Part shown: positions 25,387-36,674 of the stretch, piece after piece
How positions within the stretch are numbered: the stretch's first letter is position 1
How the letters are laid out: the number at the start of each line of letters is the position of its first letter
NCBI GenBank assembly: GCA_932294295.1
Contig: OW028585.1
Coordinates: 18,936,561-19,000,560, forward strand
Direction of reading: 5' to 3'
DNA: 64,000 nucleotides
DNA from: Alitta virens
Taxonomy: Eukaryota; Annelida; Polychaeta; Phyllodocida; Nereididae
The notes under the pieces: generated by a model
Told to the model about the DNA's origin: nothing
The model's database searches: none
What the model saw: only the letters and a program-made list of their open reading frames with translations
Program-made: the position numbers and the translations under genes

Positions 25387-26688
25387 TCCAAATAGTTTTC
25401 TCATGCATCTGATTAGACCGTTCAAGTTTGATGTATGATGGTACTGTCATTCACCTGGCACTGAGAAAATGTAATGCTGTCGCCTAGAAATACATAAGAA
25501 ACATTATTAAAACTTAATGCCACTATAGATCACAGTTGTAATACAAGCACTATTTTCGGTCAGAGTCAACTGTCATAAATGTCAAGTAAAATAAACAACA
25601 CTGAAGCTATTTCCAGGAAAGTTGATATTATTTAAAACTTCCATCGAGGCGCTTAAATGTTCAATTTTTTATGGGTAAAACGCGCTTCGCTTGACTCTTC
25701 GGGGAAATGAAAACTGAAAAGTGGCACCCACAACTTAAAATCAATAATGCACTGAAAATTGTGTTGACAATGAAGTTAACATTTCTCACTGTCTAACATT
25801 TTAGAGTTTACGATGTTTTCTTAAAAGACAGAATTCCAATGGTTATTTTCATACTTTAGTTTCCGCTTGAAGACACTGTCTCCATGGTGATGTCTTAAAT
25901 GAATAACTTGTTAATTCAGTGCTGCTTAAAAGTCTACACAAGCCTCGGTATTTTATCATTGCATTTTATTTAGCATATGGCAGCATCAATACCTGTGGTA
26001 TCAATCAAAATAGGCTTAGAGTATGTCTGATGCTAGGGACAGCTCAATTTACATGTAGTGACTATCCATGAGCACATATACTGTGGTGGCATTTCAGAAA
26101 GTTATTGATCGTAAAGCCATATAATCACAATTTATTAGCTCCAGGTATTTATAGTTGTGTGATAAATTCATGTTTTCAACCACAAAAAAAAGCCAAATTT
26201 CTAAAAAAAATATTGCAAAAAACATATTAGGCCTATATTTGATTTCAAATATTTAACAGCATAACTGTATTCATCATCAAATAACGTAACTCATTTAAAT
26301 TTGTCAGAATAATTAAAACTTAGGTAGTGATGTCTCAATGTCTCTTTGGGATAAAGTTCATCCCATAAACCCAAGCTTATAAATGACTGGAAAATGTCAT
26401 AAATCAAAATTATTAATTTTTTGTATTGATCATGTGACATATTTAGTTGTTATCAATCATGTGACATTTAGTTGTTATCAATAATTAACACAGTCAGCAG
26501 TCGCTTTGATAATAACCTAACTGACCCTGTTTAACAAACAATGGCAAGCAAAATGACCACCAGAGGTCGCGGGCAACAAAGCAGATAAGCATTGTTTGAT
26601 TATGTCATCTATTCAGTGATGTCTTTTTAGTTTTGTTACAATAAATGATGATGTCATCTAATTGTGCTTTATCTGCTTCGGCGACAGT

Positions 26689-26806
26689 CCAGATAGCGTT
26701 CCAAATAGGGAAAACATTGACGCGACATCAGCGATGTTGACACAATGTTGTCACGTCGGTGGCCAATACGTAAATGATGCTGGGCCAATTCGGAATGCTA
26801 TCTGGG
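26689..26806. mobile_element. M1 MITE
   Basis: CCAGATAGCGTTCCAAATAG to AATTCGGAATGCTATCTGGG, complete with the GCGACATCAGCGATGTTGAC core. Confidence 0.85.
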
Positions 26807-26819
26807 AGTGCCCGCTAGT

Positions 26820-27594
26820 GGGTGGGTGGGTGATTAGGGCTTTACGTCCTGTATTTCTGCACCTGATGGGCTAATTAGGACAGGCAGAGACCATGGCAAT
26901 GAGATGAAGGATGAAACAGCCATCCAACTTAAGCCACTATCACACATAGCCGAGTGACGATGCAGAGTAATGACGATCGCTTGAAAGCAAGCAATCGGCG
27001 TCACTCTTGCTCATTTGATGACTAGAAAAAGCAAGTCAGCAAGGTCTCGCCGATCGCTCGCAGATCGCTCGCAGATCACTCGCCGATCACTCGCCGATCG
27101 CTCGCCAATCGCTCGCCGATCACTCGCAGATCGCTCGCCGATTGCTCGCCTTCTTCACACGCCGACCACTCGGCGAGGAAATCACGTCCACAAAGCAATC
27201 CATCTGACCAAGTGTACTCCCAGTGTGACCAAGTGTACTCCCAGTGTGACCAAGTGTACTCCCAGTGTGACCAAGTGTACTCTCAGTGTGCACGGCGAGG
27301 TAATTTCAGAGCAAATTTGCTCGGCGACAATCCTAAAAAGTTTTAAACATGTTTAAAACTTTACGATCGTTCTACGAGTATTGCCGTGTATTTACGAGCC
27401 TTTCCAGAGTGGTCGGCGTGCAAAGCCGTGTATTCCCGACTGCCTAATTTATTAAGCACTCGGCATTACTCGGCATTACTCGGCATTGTCACTCGGCTAT
27501 GTGAGATAGGCCCTTTAGGCTCGACCGGGAATCAAACCCAGGACCCAGCGGTTGGAGGCCCAGAGCGCTACTTCTGAGCTAGGCCCCCGCTCCC
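26820..27594 (-). mobile_element. SINE S1 split by a Harbinger-like MITE
   Basis: The SINE halves are 26820-26935 and 27518-27594. Together they make one S1 copy flanked by perfect 14-bp repeats GAGTGCCCGCTAGT (26806-26819 and 27595-27608). The interrupting DNA is described separately. Confidence 0.9.
26936..27517. mobile_element. Harbinger/PIF-like MITE inside the SINE
   Basis: About 580 bp with terminal inverted repeats: CTATCACACATAGCCGAGTG on the left and, inverted from the right, CTATCTCACATAGCCGAGTG. The SINE target reads TTA on both sides, and a 3-bp TTA/TAA duplication is the hallmark of PIF/Harbinger elements. No transposase ORF is present. The interior has two minisatellites: a run of about 11-bp CGATCGCTCGC-like units (27050-27145) and four 21-bp units beginning CCAAGTGTACTCCCAGTGTG (27209-27290). 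Confidence 0.75.
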
Positions 27595-27635
27595 GAGTGC
27601 CCGCTAGTAGTTTTTCTCCCATTAGTAGTGCCATC

Positions 27636-27754
27636 CCAGACAGCATTCCAAATCGTTTCAGCATTGGCGCGACGTTGGCGACGTCAAAACGATGATGTAC
27701 CGACAGTGAACTATATAGAAATGACGCTGGCCCGATTTGGAATGCTATCTGGGA
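27636..27754. mobile_element. M1 MITE
   Basis: CCCAGACAGCATTCCAAATC to GATTTGGAATGCTATCTGGG. Confidence 0.9.
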
Positions 27755-28164
27755 TTTACTCGATTGGTTTGAATTAAAACAAAATTTATAACTATAAACA
27801 ACAGAGGAACCATTTGCCTTGATAATGCATCGATCTTTCACTTTTCGTCCGCACTATTGCATTTCATTCCATTACTTAGTAGTGTATTGTCTCAATGGTA
27901 ATCTGTTGTTCAGACACTCATTCCAGGGCATGGAGAGGGATGAACTGAGAGGTCCAAAACACCCCCCCCCCCCCCCAATGTACAAAAGCTAATAAATGCA
28001 GTATCTGAAGGCCCTATTTGGTGTATGAAAGTCCTTGCAATTGAGTGCAAAAGCTAATTAAATATCAGGTCTCAAGGCAAAATATCCTCCCTTGGTACAT
28101 AGATAGCCTTGTAAAATTTATTTTGTTCATGTACATTATATGATTTTGCTATATATAATCTACA

Positions 28165-28288
28165 CAGATAGCATTCCAAATCTGCCCAGCATCATTTCCA
28201 TATAGCCTATAGGCCACTGTCATAACAACATCGTATTAACATTGCCTACATCGCGCCGACGTTGAAACAATTTGGAATGCTATCTGGG
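28165..28288. mobile_element. M1 MITE
   Basis: CAGATAGCATTCCAAATCTG to AATTTGGAATGCTATCTGGG, nearly perfect ends. Confidence 0.9.
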
Positions 28289-28689
28289 TTTTACAACACT
28301 TGTGGAGAATTATCATCTTCATCTTTAATTCATTCTCATATATCATGCACACAGTGTGAAAGAAATTAGGTATTTACACAAAGCACAAAATTATAACATC
28401 GTCACAGTCTATTTACACATGTCTATGATCATGATGATGTGACAGTCCAAAATTTTATATTTTTTTTCGTTAAAACCAAGATTTTTTCGAAACCAAAGGA
28501 TTTTTTTAATGAGAAATTTGTTTTTCGGTGGCAGCAATACGCTACAGTAGTTTACAGTACATTTACAAAAAATTTCATTCAATTTAATTAACAATCTGTA
28601 TAAAGCTCAAAATATAAATTTTTATTTTTGGTGCACAAGAGAGTTTTCTTGGAATTAGGTTTCATAATTGGGGACCACACATCACTAGC

Positions 28690-30295
28690 AAAGGTCATAT
28701 GACACAGAAGCAGACAAATATTGATCTTCGCAAAGTTCAAATAGATAATTGGATGAAAACAACTTGTTCCATATCATATTTGCTTCCAAGATTTCCAGTT
28801 TGTCATGGAAATATAATTCCCTAAATTTTCTGTCACTCTTCTCTAAATTCCATGAGAAATATCAACTTAGCATGCAGCAAAATGAGATATATATATTATG
28901 ATGAAGTAAAAATGTCTAATATGTCATTTTGTGTAGTATTCCATATGATATACAGCACTATAAGGTCCCCCAAACCAGTCAATAAATTATGCACCATTTG
29001 TTTTGAACAATGATGCCTAGGATTTTAAAGGGCATTGTCTTTATTGATGCAACCAATATTCATAGGTTAAAATTCTATTGGCCACAACAGAACTGGTCCT
29101 AGAGTAGCCCGAAAAACTCTTCCTGACCGCTGTCGGCTCTTATTCATGTTGTGACGTTTATGTCAGATAATAAACAAGAGCTAAGCGAACATCAGATTTC
29201 TCGGGCTAGTCCTACGGCAACACGAGCAAGGCAGCTGGGTGGAGCCCTCGACTCCTCTGTATGTAGTCCCTAGCTGTGCTTATGATATGCAACATGCATT
29301 GCCAACTCCTCCAATGAGCCAAAGATAAATACTATAGTAGGATTCAGTCATATTATACCATAAATAACATTGAGCAGCACAAAATGGACAGAAATATCCT
29401 GATAAAAACACTGCTGGGAAAGAAATAACTTGAAGTTTGCCATACTCTCCATTTTAACTATAATGATGACAGAATGGCAAAAAAAATATAGCTTTGAATA
29501 GATAGGAAACTTGAAGCTAATTTGCACAGAGAGGGGTTTTTAAGGGTTAGAAAGTTGCGGTTGGGGAATTGGAAGGAAATTTGAAAATTAAGGCATGCAT
29601 GGTCACAGCTAGCTTATGCTGAAAATTTTCATTACACCAGATTTTCTGAAAATTTGTATTCTGTTTAGATTTCCAAAGTATTTACCTTATAGTCCAGTAG
29701 AAAATGGCATAACTCCTGACTTTCAGATAACAGGCCAAATTTGTATCATATGAAACATTTTCTGTAGTTTTGTCCAAAAAAAATGTCATAAAGATTCCCC
29801 TTTGGGGAAAATCTTTCCCAGAGGTTTCCATGGTAACAAGTAAACAATTTTGAAGTCTAAAATAGTGAAAATTAATCACATATATACTTTAGATCATTTG
29901 CTTTGAGAAACAAATTGGATGTTAATATATGTTGTCTTGGGGTGGCTTCTTTGAAATATGTAGGCATGCTTTAGTTGAGTGTTGAGGGTTAGAAACATTC
30001 CAAAATGGAACGTTTTGGCGAAAAATTACAAATTTCATCAATGCCTACTAAACTTTTCTATATAACCATCATATTAATATTCACAAATTATAGGACTAGT
30101 TCTTAGATTTAAATTGGTACCATTTGTGTTTTTCTAGCTTACATAGAAGTGTTGAAACGTTCATCCAAACCAAAATTCTGTGAATTCCTTATACGGTAAA
30201 GGCAAAAGCTTACAAGGTTTCTCTCAGTTTAGAATTAAGAAAACGAACACAAACATATCTATAGCATGAGTCTATTATCTAATACAGGAATATTG
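28690..30295. other. intergenic, no gene seen
   Basis: AT-rich unique-looking DNA with short ORFs only. A loose hairpin (TAGAGTAGCCCGAAAAAC and inverse of TTTCTCGGGCTAGTCC) lies at about 29100-29215 and could be an old MITE. Confidence 0.45.
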
Positions 30296-30299
30296 CTTG

Positions 30300-30488
30300 T
30301 ATGCTTCCACCAGCCTTTCTGTCATCCATAAATAGCTCGGCTGCTGAGTCTGTGACTGCCCTGCCATACCTGGTGACTGCGCATAAGCGCTCTCGTTACC
30401 ATAGCAACCGTTTCAGTCTTCTATACCAATTAACTCGGATGCTCCATTTAGTTGTCTAGCCACAAAGAAGAGTACAGCCAACTTTAAG
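30300..30488 (+). promoter_or_regulatory. possible promoter/5' leader with X-box
   Basis: A less AT-rich stretch contains GTTACCATAGCAAC (30395-30408), which fits the RFX-factor X-box consensus. It ends at a good donor-like site, TTTAAG|GTAAATTT (30488/30489). The next plus-strand gene (the guanylate cyclase, first coding exon 37774) begins directly after an acceptor, so it must have an upstream noncoding exon. This region is a candidate, but the link is inference only. Confidence 0.25.
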
Positions 30489-30686
30489 GTAAATTTATGT
30501 TTTATTTCTATTGATCTATTTTGTTTCATTTTGTGTTATTAGGATTTAATTACCATAAAAAGGGATAATCACTTCAATGGTCAAACCTACTCAGATTTAT
30601 TTATTTATTTTCAAAAACGTTTTAATTCACTACTAGCAATCCACTTCATATCTTCATTTTATCCCTGTGATTACAATATAGTATGG

Positions 30687-30865
30687 GGATGGGGCCTAGC
30701 TAACTGGTAGCATGCTGGACTTCCAACTGGGTCCCGGGTTCAATTCCTGGTCGAGCCTGAGGTGGATGGCTGTTTCATCATCTCATTGCCATGGTCCCTG
30801 CCTGTCCTAATTAGCCCAAAAGGTGCAGAAATACAGAACGTATAGCTCTAATCCACCCACCCACC
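30687..30865 (+). mobile_element. SINE S1, plus orientation
   Basis: The only plus-oriented copy here: GGGGCCTAGCTAACTGGTAG A-box, CCGGGTTCAATTCCTGG B-box, body, and CCACCCACCCACC tail. Flanked by GTATGG direct repeats. Confidence 0.9.
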
Positions 30866-31139
30866 GTATGGTAAAACACTTTTTACTTATTTATCTACTC
30901 ATTTTATCATTTATAACTTATTTTATTAATTTATCTTTTTCTTTTTTGTCAATATTTATTGCTTAATCCAGTCAGAAATTTGTTTTAAATATATTTTTTA
31001 TTCTTTCCTTCCTTATGTTCAGCTGTGTAAATAAAGTGCATTCTTGATGTAAGTTTTGGTAATTTAAGACAAGTGTTCTTATAATTTTTACCTGTATTCT
31101 AAGCTTTTAATATGTATTATTGTAGACAATAAGCAACAC

Positions 31140-31420
31140 ACAAAATTGTTTTTACTGATGGTGCCTCAACTTTTTAAATATATCTATAAATAGATAAATA
31201 GATAAATGAAAATACCATCATTTCTCAACCTAGAATCTAAATATATCTTAATGAACTATGTTTGCCTTAACATATTCCTTTTAATATTTTAGCACTAAAA
31301 CTATATTATTTTTACTGATGGTGCCACAATGTTTTTAATATATCATAATAAATGCAAAATAGATAAATATAATACCGCCATTTCAGCCTAGAGTCTAAAT
31401 ATACCTTATTAAACATACAA
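31140..31420. repeat. two diverged tandem units of about 160 bp
   Basis: TTTTTACTGATGGTGCC occurs at about 31149 and 31309, each followed by a similar TAGATAAAT/CTAGARTCTAAATATA region. Confidence 0.6.
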
Positions 31421-31729
31421 ATAATTAAAATACTGCAATATCACCCTAGAATCTATGTTTGCCCTAACATAGAACCTTCCTTATAACTTTCAACACTCAC
31501 AAAATAACCCAAAAAAAAAAACAATATATATACATATACATACTAGCAATATACATATATATATAAATATTAGCAAAAATATGCATCATTACACGAGTCC
31601 CGCATGAAAGGTTTGCCTAAGATTGATTTTGGAATGTGCTGTCTCTTTGATGTGGTGTGGTACACCTGATGACTGTCTGACTATCCCCAAATCCCCCAAT
31701 GACTGTGTGTGATGCCTGTATCGAATGAC

Positions 31730-31818
31730 TCTCTTTAATGACTCTCTCTGATGACTCTCTCTCATCACTCTCTCTCATCACTCACTCTGATGACTCTCTC
31801 TGATGACACTCTCTGATT
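31730..31818. repeat. ATGACTCTCTCTG minisatellite
   Basis: About seven imperfect 13-bp units. Confidence 0.85.
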
Positions 31819-31994
31819 AACGCTTGCCTTAAGAACCAAATTGGAATTACATGACACAGTAATGACAGGAGTGTAGTGTGTGACTGCCTTTAATCTTTAA
31901 AAGTTAAAAGTTTAGTTCATTTGGTTTCTAAAGGTGTTTTTGGCAAGTAAGAAACTTGAAAATTGGGACATGTCATGCAAATAGTTGAGTTGCT

Positions 31995-32120
31995 TGAGTG
32001 GTCGAGATGTTAATACATTGGCTAGCTCCTCTGAGGGTCCTGGGTTCCATATTTTTATATACCTGGCTACAGTGAATATCATTGCAACTGGTCTGAGGCT
32101 TAGACAGCTTAACAGACCAG
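31995..32120 (+). mobile_element. second tRNA-derived SINE type (S2), degenerate
   Basis: GAGTGGTCGAGATG resembles an A-box and GGGTCCTGGGTTCCA a B-box. Related to the better copy on the minus strand at 33090-33231. Confidence 0.45.
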
Positions 32121-32259
32121 CTGCCAGGTCAGACGTAATGATGAGATGATAATCATGATAATACAATCAACGTTACACATTTACCCATGGATGGGGTCTC
32201 TCACTACATTATGTTTTAAGCCAAGGCTGTTGTAGCACACGACTTAAAATTTTCCCAGA

Positions 32260-32465
32260 TACAGTCACACCAAGAATTATTCAGACACCTCTGCCTTTTC
32301 ACAAATATATAACCTTCATTGAAATTGCAGCCACAGACAGCTATTTACACAAACAGGAGAATGACACTGTCGAGTCCAACGCTATCTTAAGCTTAATATC
32401 TTCTACTACAGCTCAAACCAGCATGACATTCTGGAAGTGTCTGAATAATTTTTGGTGTGACTGTA
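32260..32465. mobile_element. Tc1/mariner-type MITE (family M2)
   Basis: Terminal inverted repeats TACAGTCACACCAAGAATTA and (inverted) TACAGTCACACCAAAAATTA, both continuing TTCAGACAC, with TA at the ends. About 206 bp and no ORF. Confidence 0.9.
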
Positions 32466-33089
32466 GCATACCAGACCAGCGCAAAAATTGTTCCAATGTT
32501 GATGTCAGCGGCCGTCGTTAAGTCAATGTTGAACCAATGAGCCATATAATCTGGGACAGTATAGGGCTGGCCAGTTCTCATGTAATCTAGGACCCGGCAG
32601 TAATTTCTCTGGTTCCCTGAGTGAAGAAACACTCAGATTGGGTCTGGCGAATTCTGTGATCTGATTGGTTGATATCTAGCATCCACACATTGTGACATCA
32701 CATTGCGATTTACAGACCCGACCTGTCTCCTTACTTGAGACGGGAAAGGGGCAGGAAGTAGTAGGGAGGAAAAGTACCACCAGAGGTCACTGAGACCGTA
32801 GCAGATAAGTACTGTTTGATGACGTCATTTATTGTGATGTCATCCATGCAACAATTAAGTAGTGATGTTATCTTATTGTCTTTTTATGCGTTACAGTCGT
32901 AGTGCCCTCTGTAGGCTCTGTTACTTTTCTCCCCTTTGCACAATGCATGACGTCACAACAGCCCAATTATTGATGATGTCATCTAGGCATTAGAGACGTC
33001 ATTTATTGTATTAGTACTTCCGGGTAGAAGGTCACACGAGAAAAATGGCCATCCCTATTCTAGCATTGTGTTCTACCTTGCCATTAATG

Positions 33090-33231
33090 AGGCAAGTAAA
33101 AAGATTCCACCCATGGGGTAAATGTATAACATATGTGGACTCCTCCCCTCTCTCACCTCATCAATCAACCCGGGACCGGGATTCAACCTGGGTCCTTCAG
33201 AGGAGCCGGCGAGCGTCTTACCACTAGATCA
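33090..33231 (-). mobile_element. tRNA-derived SINE S2
   Basis: On the minus strand, GATCTAGTGGTAAGACGCTC (A-box), then AGGTTGAATCCCGGTCCCGG (B-box), then a short body. Different from S1 in body and tail. Confidence 0.6.
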
Positions 33232-33312
33232 CTGAATATAATTCTTTGCAATAATCAACTGATATGATAATCAATATTTACAATAATTAACTTAGTTGAT
33301 ATATCTGATGTC

Positions 33313-34960
33313 CTACAGGTAGCTATGGCCCAAAGTCAGAAGATTGACAAGAGATTCTGGCAAATACATGGCAGTAACCTCAAGTGGCTGTGTTTTGCTA
33401 CGGTTGGATTTATTGATACTATCTGAGGAAGCTAATAACATGAAACGTATGAACTGCAGTTGGGTTCCAACAAAATATTGCCACAACTTTGGCACTGTAC
33501 TTGGACGTGCCCACAAGTTAACACTATCTGGCTTTGGTTGTTACATTGGGCCACATTTTGTCGGAGCTTTGGTGTATGCTGACAACATTGTACTGCTATA
33601 ACCAACATCCGAAGGTTTAAATGTGATGGCTAAACTATGTGAACAATTTTCTGTGAAATACGACTTGATTATTAATGGATCTAAAAGCCAATATTGCGTT
33701 TCAAAAAGATGGCTCATGTGGCCAAACACATTTCACTTTCCGTACACAAACTCTTTTGTAACAGCAAATGCCACAATGCTGAAGGGATTATTATTTTTTT
33801 CTTTAGGCAGTACAACACGTTTAGATGAAAATGTGGCAGGCTTCCCTCAAGCGTTCAAGCTGAACTGCTTTACACATACTGCTCCTCATTCTAAGGCAGC
33901 TTATAATTACCTTTTTCATACATATCTAAAAAAAAAAAAGCAAGTTACTCAGCGCAAAGCTGTGAGGCAGGTTTGGAGAACACATTGAGCCATTTTGAGG
34001 AGACTTCATTGGAGTGTGTGACAGGCACATGCTTGTTAGCAGATACCTCAAGTTTATGGCTGATATGTTAAACAATGGCACAGATGTCACCCGCCTTGTG
34101 AGCACACAAGCCTAGTAGTCAGGGGGCCAGCCCCTCAAAGTTGGGATTTGTTTGCACCAATAAACACCTCCTCAAATTTGGTATCATCGAATTGGAACTT
34201 TTCTGTATTTTTTGAGATCGGTTTTTTTTGGACCGGAGATGTTTTTTTCTGGTATTCTCGGCAACAAGTACGTTTTTGTATTGAACAAATTAACAAAATT
34301 ATTTTAGTGGTATGCTGTTAATTACCATGCTTGACATTTGTTGGTACCATGACTAATCTGCTAAGGTGTCTTTAGATACCAAAAGTATATCATTTAACTG
34401 TGTTATAAAAGCTGGACAGACAAAGATATCAAAGCAAATTAATGAAATTTATGAAAATATTTGTAAAACTGTTACCATAGCAACAGGAAATTGAGAAAAA
34501 CCAGTGTTTACTGCAAAACTTTAATGAGGTCAGCCATGCAGATTAGTCATGCTACCAACAAATGTCAAGCATTGTAACATCTCCAGTCCAAGAAACTGAC
34601 AAAACAAGCACCGATTTAAGAAAATACAGAAAATTTCCAACTGGATGATACCCTTTTTATTCACTTTTTCTGCCCTTGGCCCCCTGACTATAGCCCTGAC
34701 AACCCGTGTGTTAGCATGGGTCCCCGGGGCTTACACAAGCCATAGGATAATCTGGGAGTCTCATTGCACGGAATTTGTCTTACTGCATGGAACTTCTTGA
34801 AAGTGCAGATAATCAGCTTCAGTTCTCAGACAACATAATGTCCATCAGCTGGTTTAAGTGTGCTGAAAACTGCAGGCATGTCCTCAATGCCTCAATCGTG
34901 AGAGAAGCTTTGCGATCTCAGAGACAATCGGATGAACTGTTCATTGTACAAACATGAAAT
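33313..34960 (+). pseudogene. LINE reverse transcriptase remnant, interrupted by a MITE
   Basis: RT palm sequence LTLSGFGCYIGPHFVGALVY is followed by ADNIVLL (canonical YADDIVLL, one Asp changed to Asn) and then a stop. After it come VMAKLCEQFSVKYDLIING and SKSQYC, typical of the region after the catalytic motif. Further downstream frames read RYLKFMADMLNN, then a 0.58-kb insertion (34116-34693), then more LINE-like sequence (34775-34957). Inactive. Confidence 0.7.
34116..34693. mobile_element. non-autonomous TIR element inside LINE
   Basis: Ends TAGTCAGGGGGCCAG and (inverted) TAGTCAGGGGGCCAA, with a TA or TAG target duplication. There is no transposase. The interior has an inverted stretch (AAATTTGGTATCATCGAATTGG versus CCAACTGGATGATACC), and GTTACCATAGCAAC occurs at 34471-34484. 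Confidence 0.75.
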
Positions 34961-35148
34961 TTATTATATTTTAACAGATTTATTTATAATTTAACTTAAT
35001 TTCCATATTTTTTTGTACCTACAGTATACTTATTTAGTGTATGAATTAACATGATATATATTAAGGCAAGACGCACTGTGCAGTTATTCACTGGAAGGCT
35101 TACATTTCTTGATCAGGATCAAAAGCAAGAAAAGATCAAACGACTCAC

Positions 35149-35258
35149 CCTAAAATAGATTCCATCCCTGGGGGCACTGTGTTAGAGTCTTTCAGGTAGT
35201 GGGCAATAGTTCTGCCGTATTCTCCACACAGCTTATTCAGGCAGACTGGTATATTACA
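35149..35258 (-). other. possible orphan coding exon, minus strand
   Basis: An open 110-nt stretch between AG (CTTACAG) and GT (GTGAGTCG) signals encodes CNIPVCLNKLCGEYGRTIAH followed by YLKDSNTVPPGMESIL. Amino-acid use looks coding, but I do not recognise the family and see no partner exon nearby. It may belong to a transposable element. Confidence 0.3.
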
Positions 35259-35489
35259 CTGTAAGTAGTAAAGACTCACTATAAGTCATTGATGTTGATT
35301 TGTGCTTCCCTTTACAGGTCATAAATTGAATTTGACAATATCAAAATATTACACTCCACCAAGATGGTTTCTATTTACCACTGTTCTGAAAGGGATACTA
35401 TTCTCACAAAAATGTTAGTGATCTCCTTCGTGAGTAAGAACAGTGCTTCTATGGGCATTTGAACAACCAAACAAATTACACTAATTGCA

Positions 35490-35640
35490 TAGACATGGAA
35501 ACTAAACTTCATCTTAAATTACCTGAATCCAAAAATCTTAACTGCCCCCTTTACCAATGGGAGTCCCGCATTCACATGGCGCCCTCTGGAGTTTAGTTTC
35601 CAAGTCAATGAAATTGGCTAAAAGTTAATAAATATTTCTA
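35490..35640. mobile_element. M8 palindromic element
   Basis: Arms GACATGGAAACTAAACTTCA and inverse of GAGTTTAGTTTCCAAGTC around a GAATCC...GGGAGTCC centre. Confidence 0.6.
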
Positions 35641-35772
35641 ATGGAGTATTCGTTTTGGCGTCAGGTTTAACCAACAAAAATGGTAGTTAAATCCTGGATA
35701 TAACTATTACTAACGATGTAGAGGGTGTAGAAATGATGCCGGTAAATATAAAAATCATGCATTTTTTATTAC

Positions 35773-35982
35773 ACTCGGCGACAGTGAATTTCGCCACGAC
35801 ATTGAGATTCGCCACCCCCCTAAAACATGGTTATAAACATTGCAAATTCTTGATTTGCTAGAAAATTAATTGTTTATCTCATTGTCGGTGTTCTAACACG
35901 GTGGCAGCCATCTTAAAGGTGTTAATTTCAGTTTTAGGGGCGGTGGCGAATCTCGCTGTCGTGGCGAAATTCACTGTCGCCG
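35773..35982. mobile_element. MITE with long terminal inverted repeats, TA target
   Basis: About 55-bp inverted repeats with very few differences. They begin CACTCGGCGACAGTGAATTT on both ends and continue through CGCCACGACA and GAGATTCGCCACC. Flanked by TA on both sides, as expected for the Tc1/mariner superfamily. Confidence 0.9.
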
Positions 35983-36179
35983 AGTGTATTTAAAAAGTTA
36001 TAGCAGTGATATGGAAACCTTCAAACACTGGCAAACAAACTATGGTCCCTGGAGTCCTGGACAGGTTTTCGAAGAAGTGTAAATAAAGAATGGTCCTGCT
36101 GGTTTCAGTCATTAAAATCCAACTGATCAATATGAACCTTTCTGTACTATGCATATTCATCATTCGCTTGTCAAACCTT

Positions 36180-36320
36180 ATTACAGATGAAGTCATAAAC
36201 TTGGACATTAAACTTCAAAGGACGTCATGTGAACCCAGGACACCCCATTGTTTAAGGCCCTCAGCCATTTGGAGTCCTGAATTCACATGATGTCGTCTGA
36301 AACTTTTTTATCATAAACTT
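36180..36320. mobile_element. M8 palindromic element
   Basis: TCATAAACTTGGACATTAAA and GGACGTCATGTGAACCCAGG on the left, with the inverse GAATTCACATGATGTCGTCT on the right. Confidence 0.6.
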
Positions 36321-36554
36321 CATTCCAGACACAAAAGCGGTCCAAAACAGTACAATCATATATCATATTTTATGGGCTAGCAGTTGTAAAAGCACGATTA
36401 GTCATTTGGTGATGTGGCAAGTCTACGCAAGAATTTTTTTGACATAATTTGTTTCCAAGTCTATGGAAGCTGCTGTAATACCTTTAATACAAATTCTCCC
36501 AGTATGTTGTACACAAGGATTCTGCCAACTTTACAAAAATAGCAAAACATCCTC

Positions 36555-36674
36555 CCAAACAACACGCTAGATTGGATTGATATCAGTGTGACGTCAGCGA
36601 TGTCGATACGATGTTATACCAACGGCAGCCAACATTGAAACGATGTTGTCCCAATTTGAAATACCAATCTGGGC
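36555..36674. mobile_element. degenerate M1 MITE
   Basis: Keeps the GACGTCAGCGATGTCGATAC core and a CCCAATTTGAAATACCAATC end; both TIRs have decayed. Confidence 0.55.

Larger units (their letters stand above)
16456..28687. repeat. segmental tandem duplication, copy 2
   Basis: Second copy of the unit, extended to about 12.2 kb by later insertions: a SINE at 23415, a SINE plus Harbinger-like MITE at 26820-27594, extra MITEs at 27636 and 28165, and about 300 bp at 22110-22420. The shared sequence ends with CACACATCACTAG at about 28687, matching the CACACATCACCAG at the end of copy 1. Confidence 0.85.

Noticed and set aside
27015..27356. 113-codon ORF rich in Arg, Ser and Thr-Lys-Cys-Thr-Pro-Ser-Val repeats
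   Set aside because: It is the translation of two minisatellites inside the Harbinger-like MITE.
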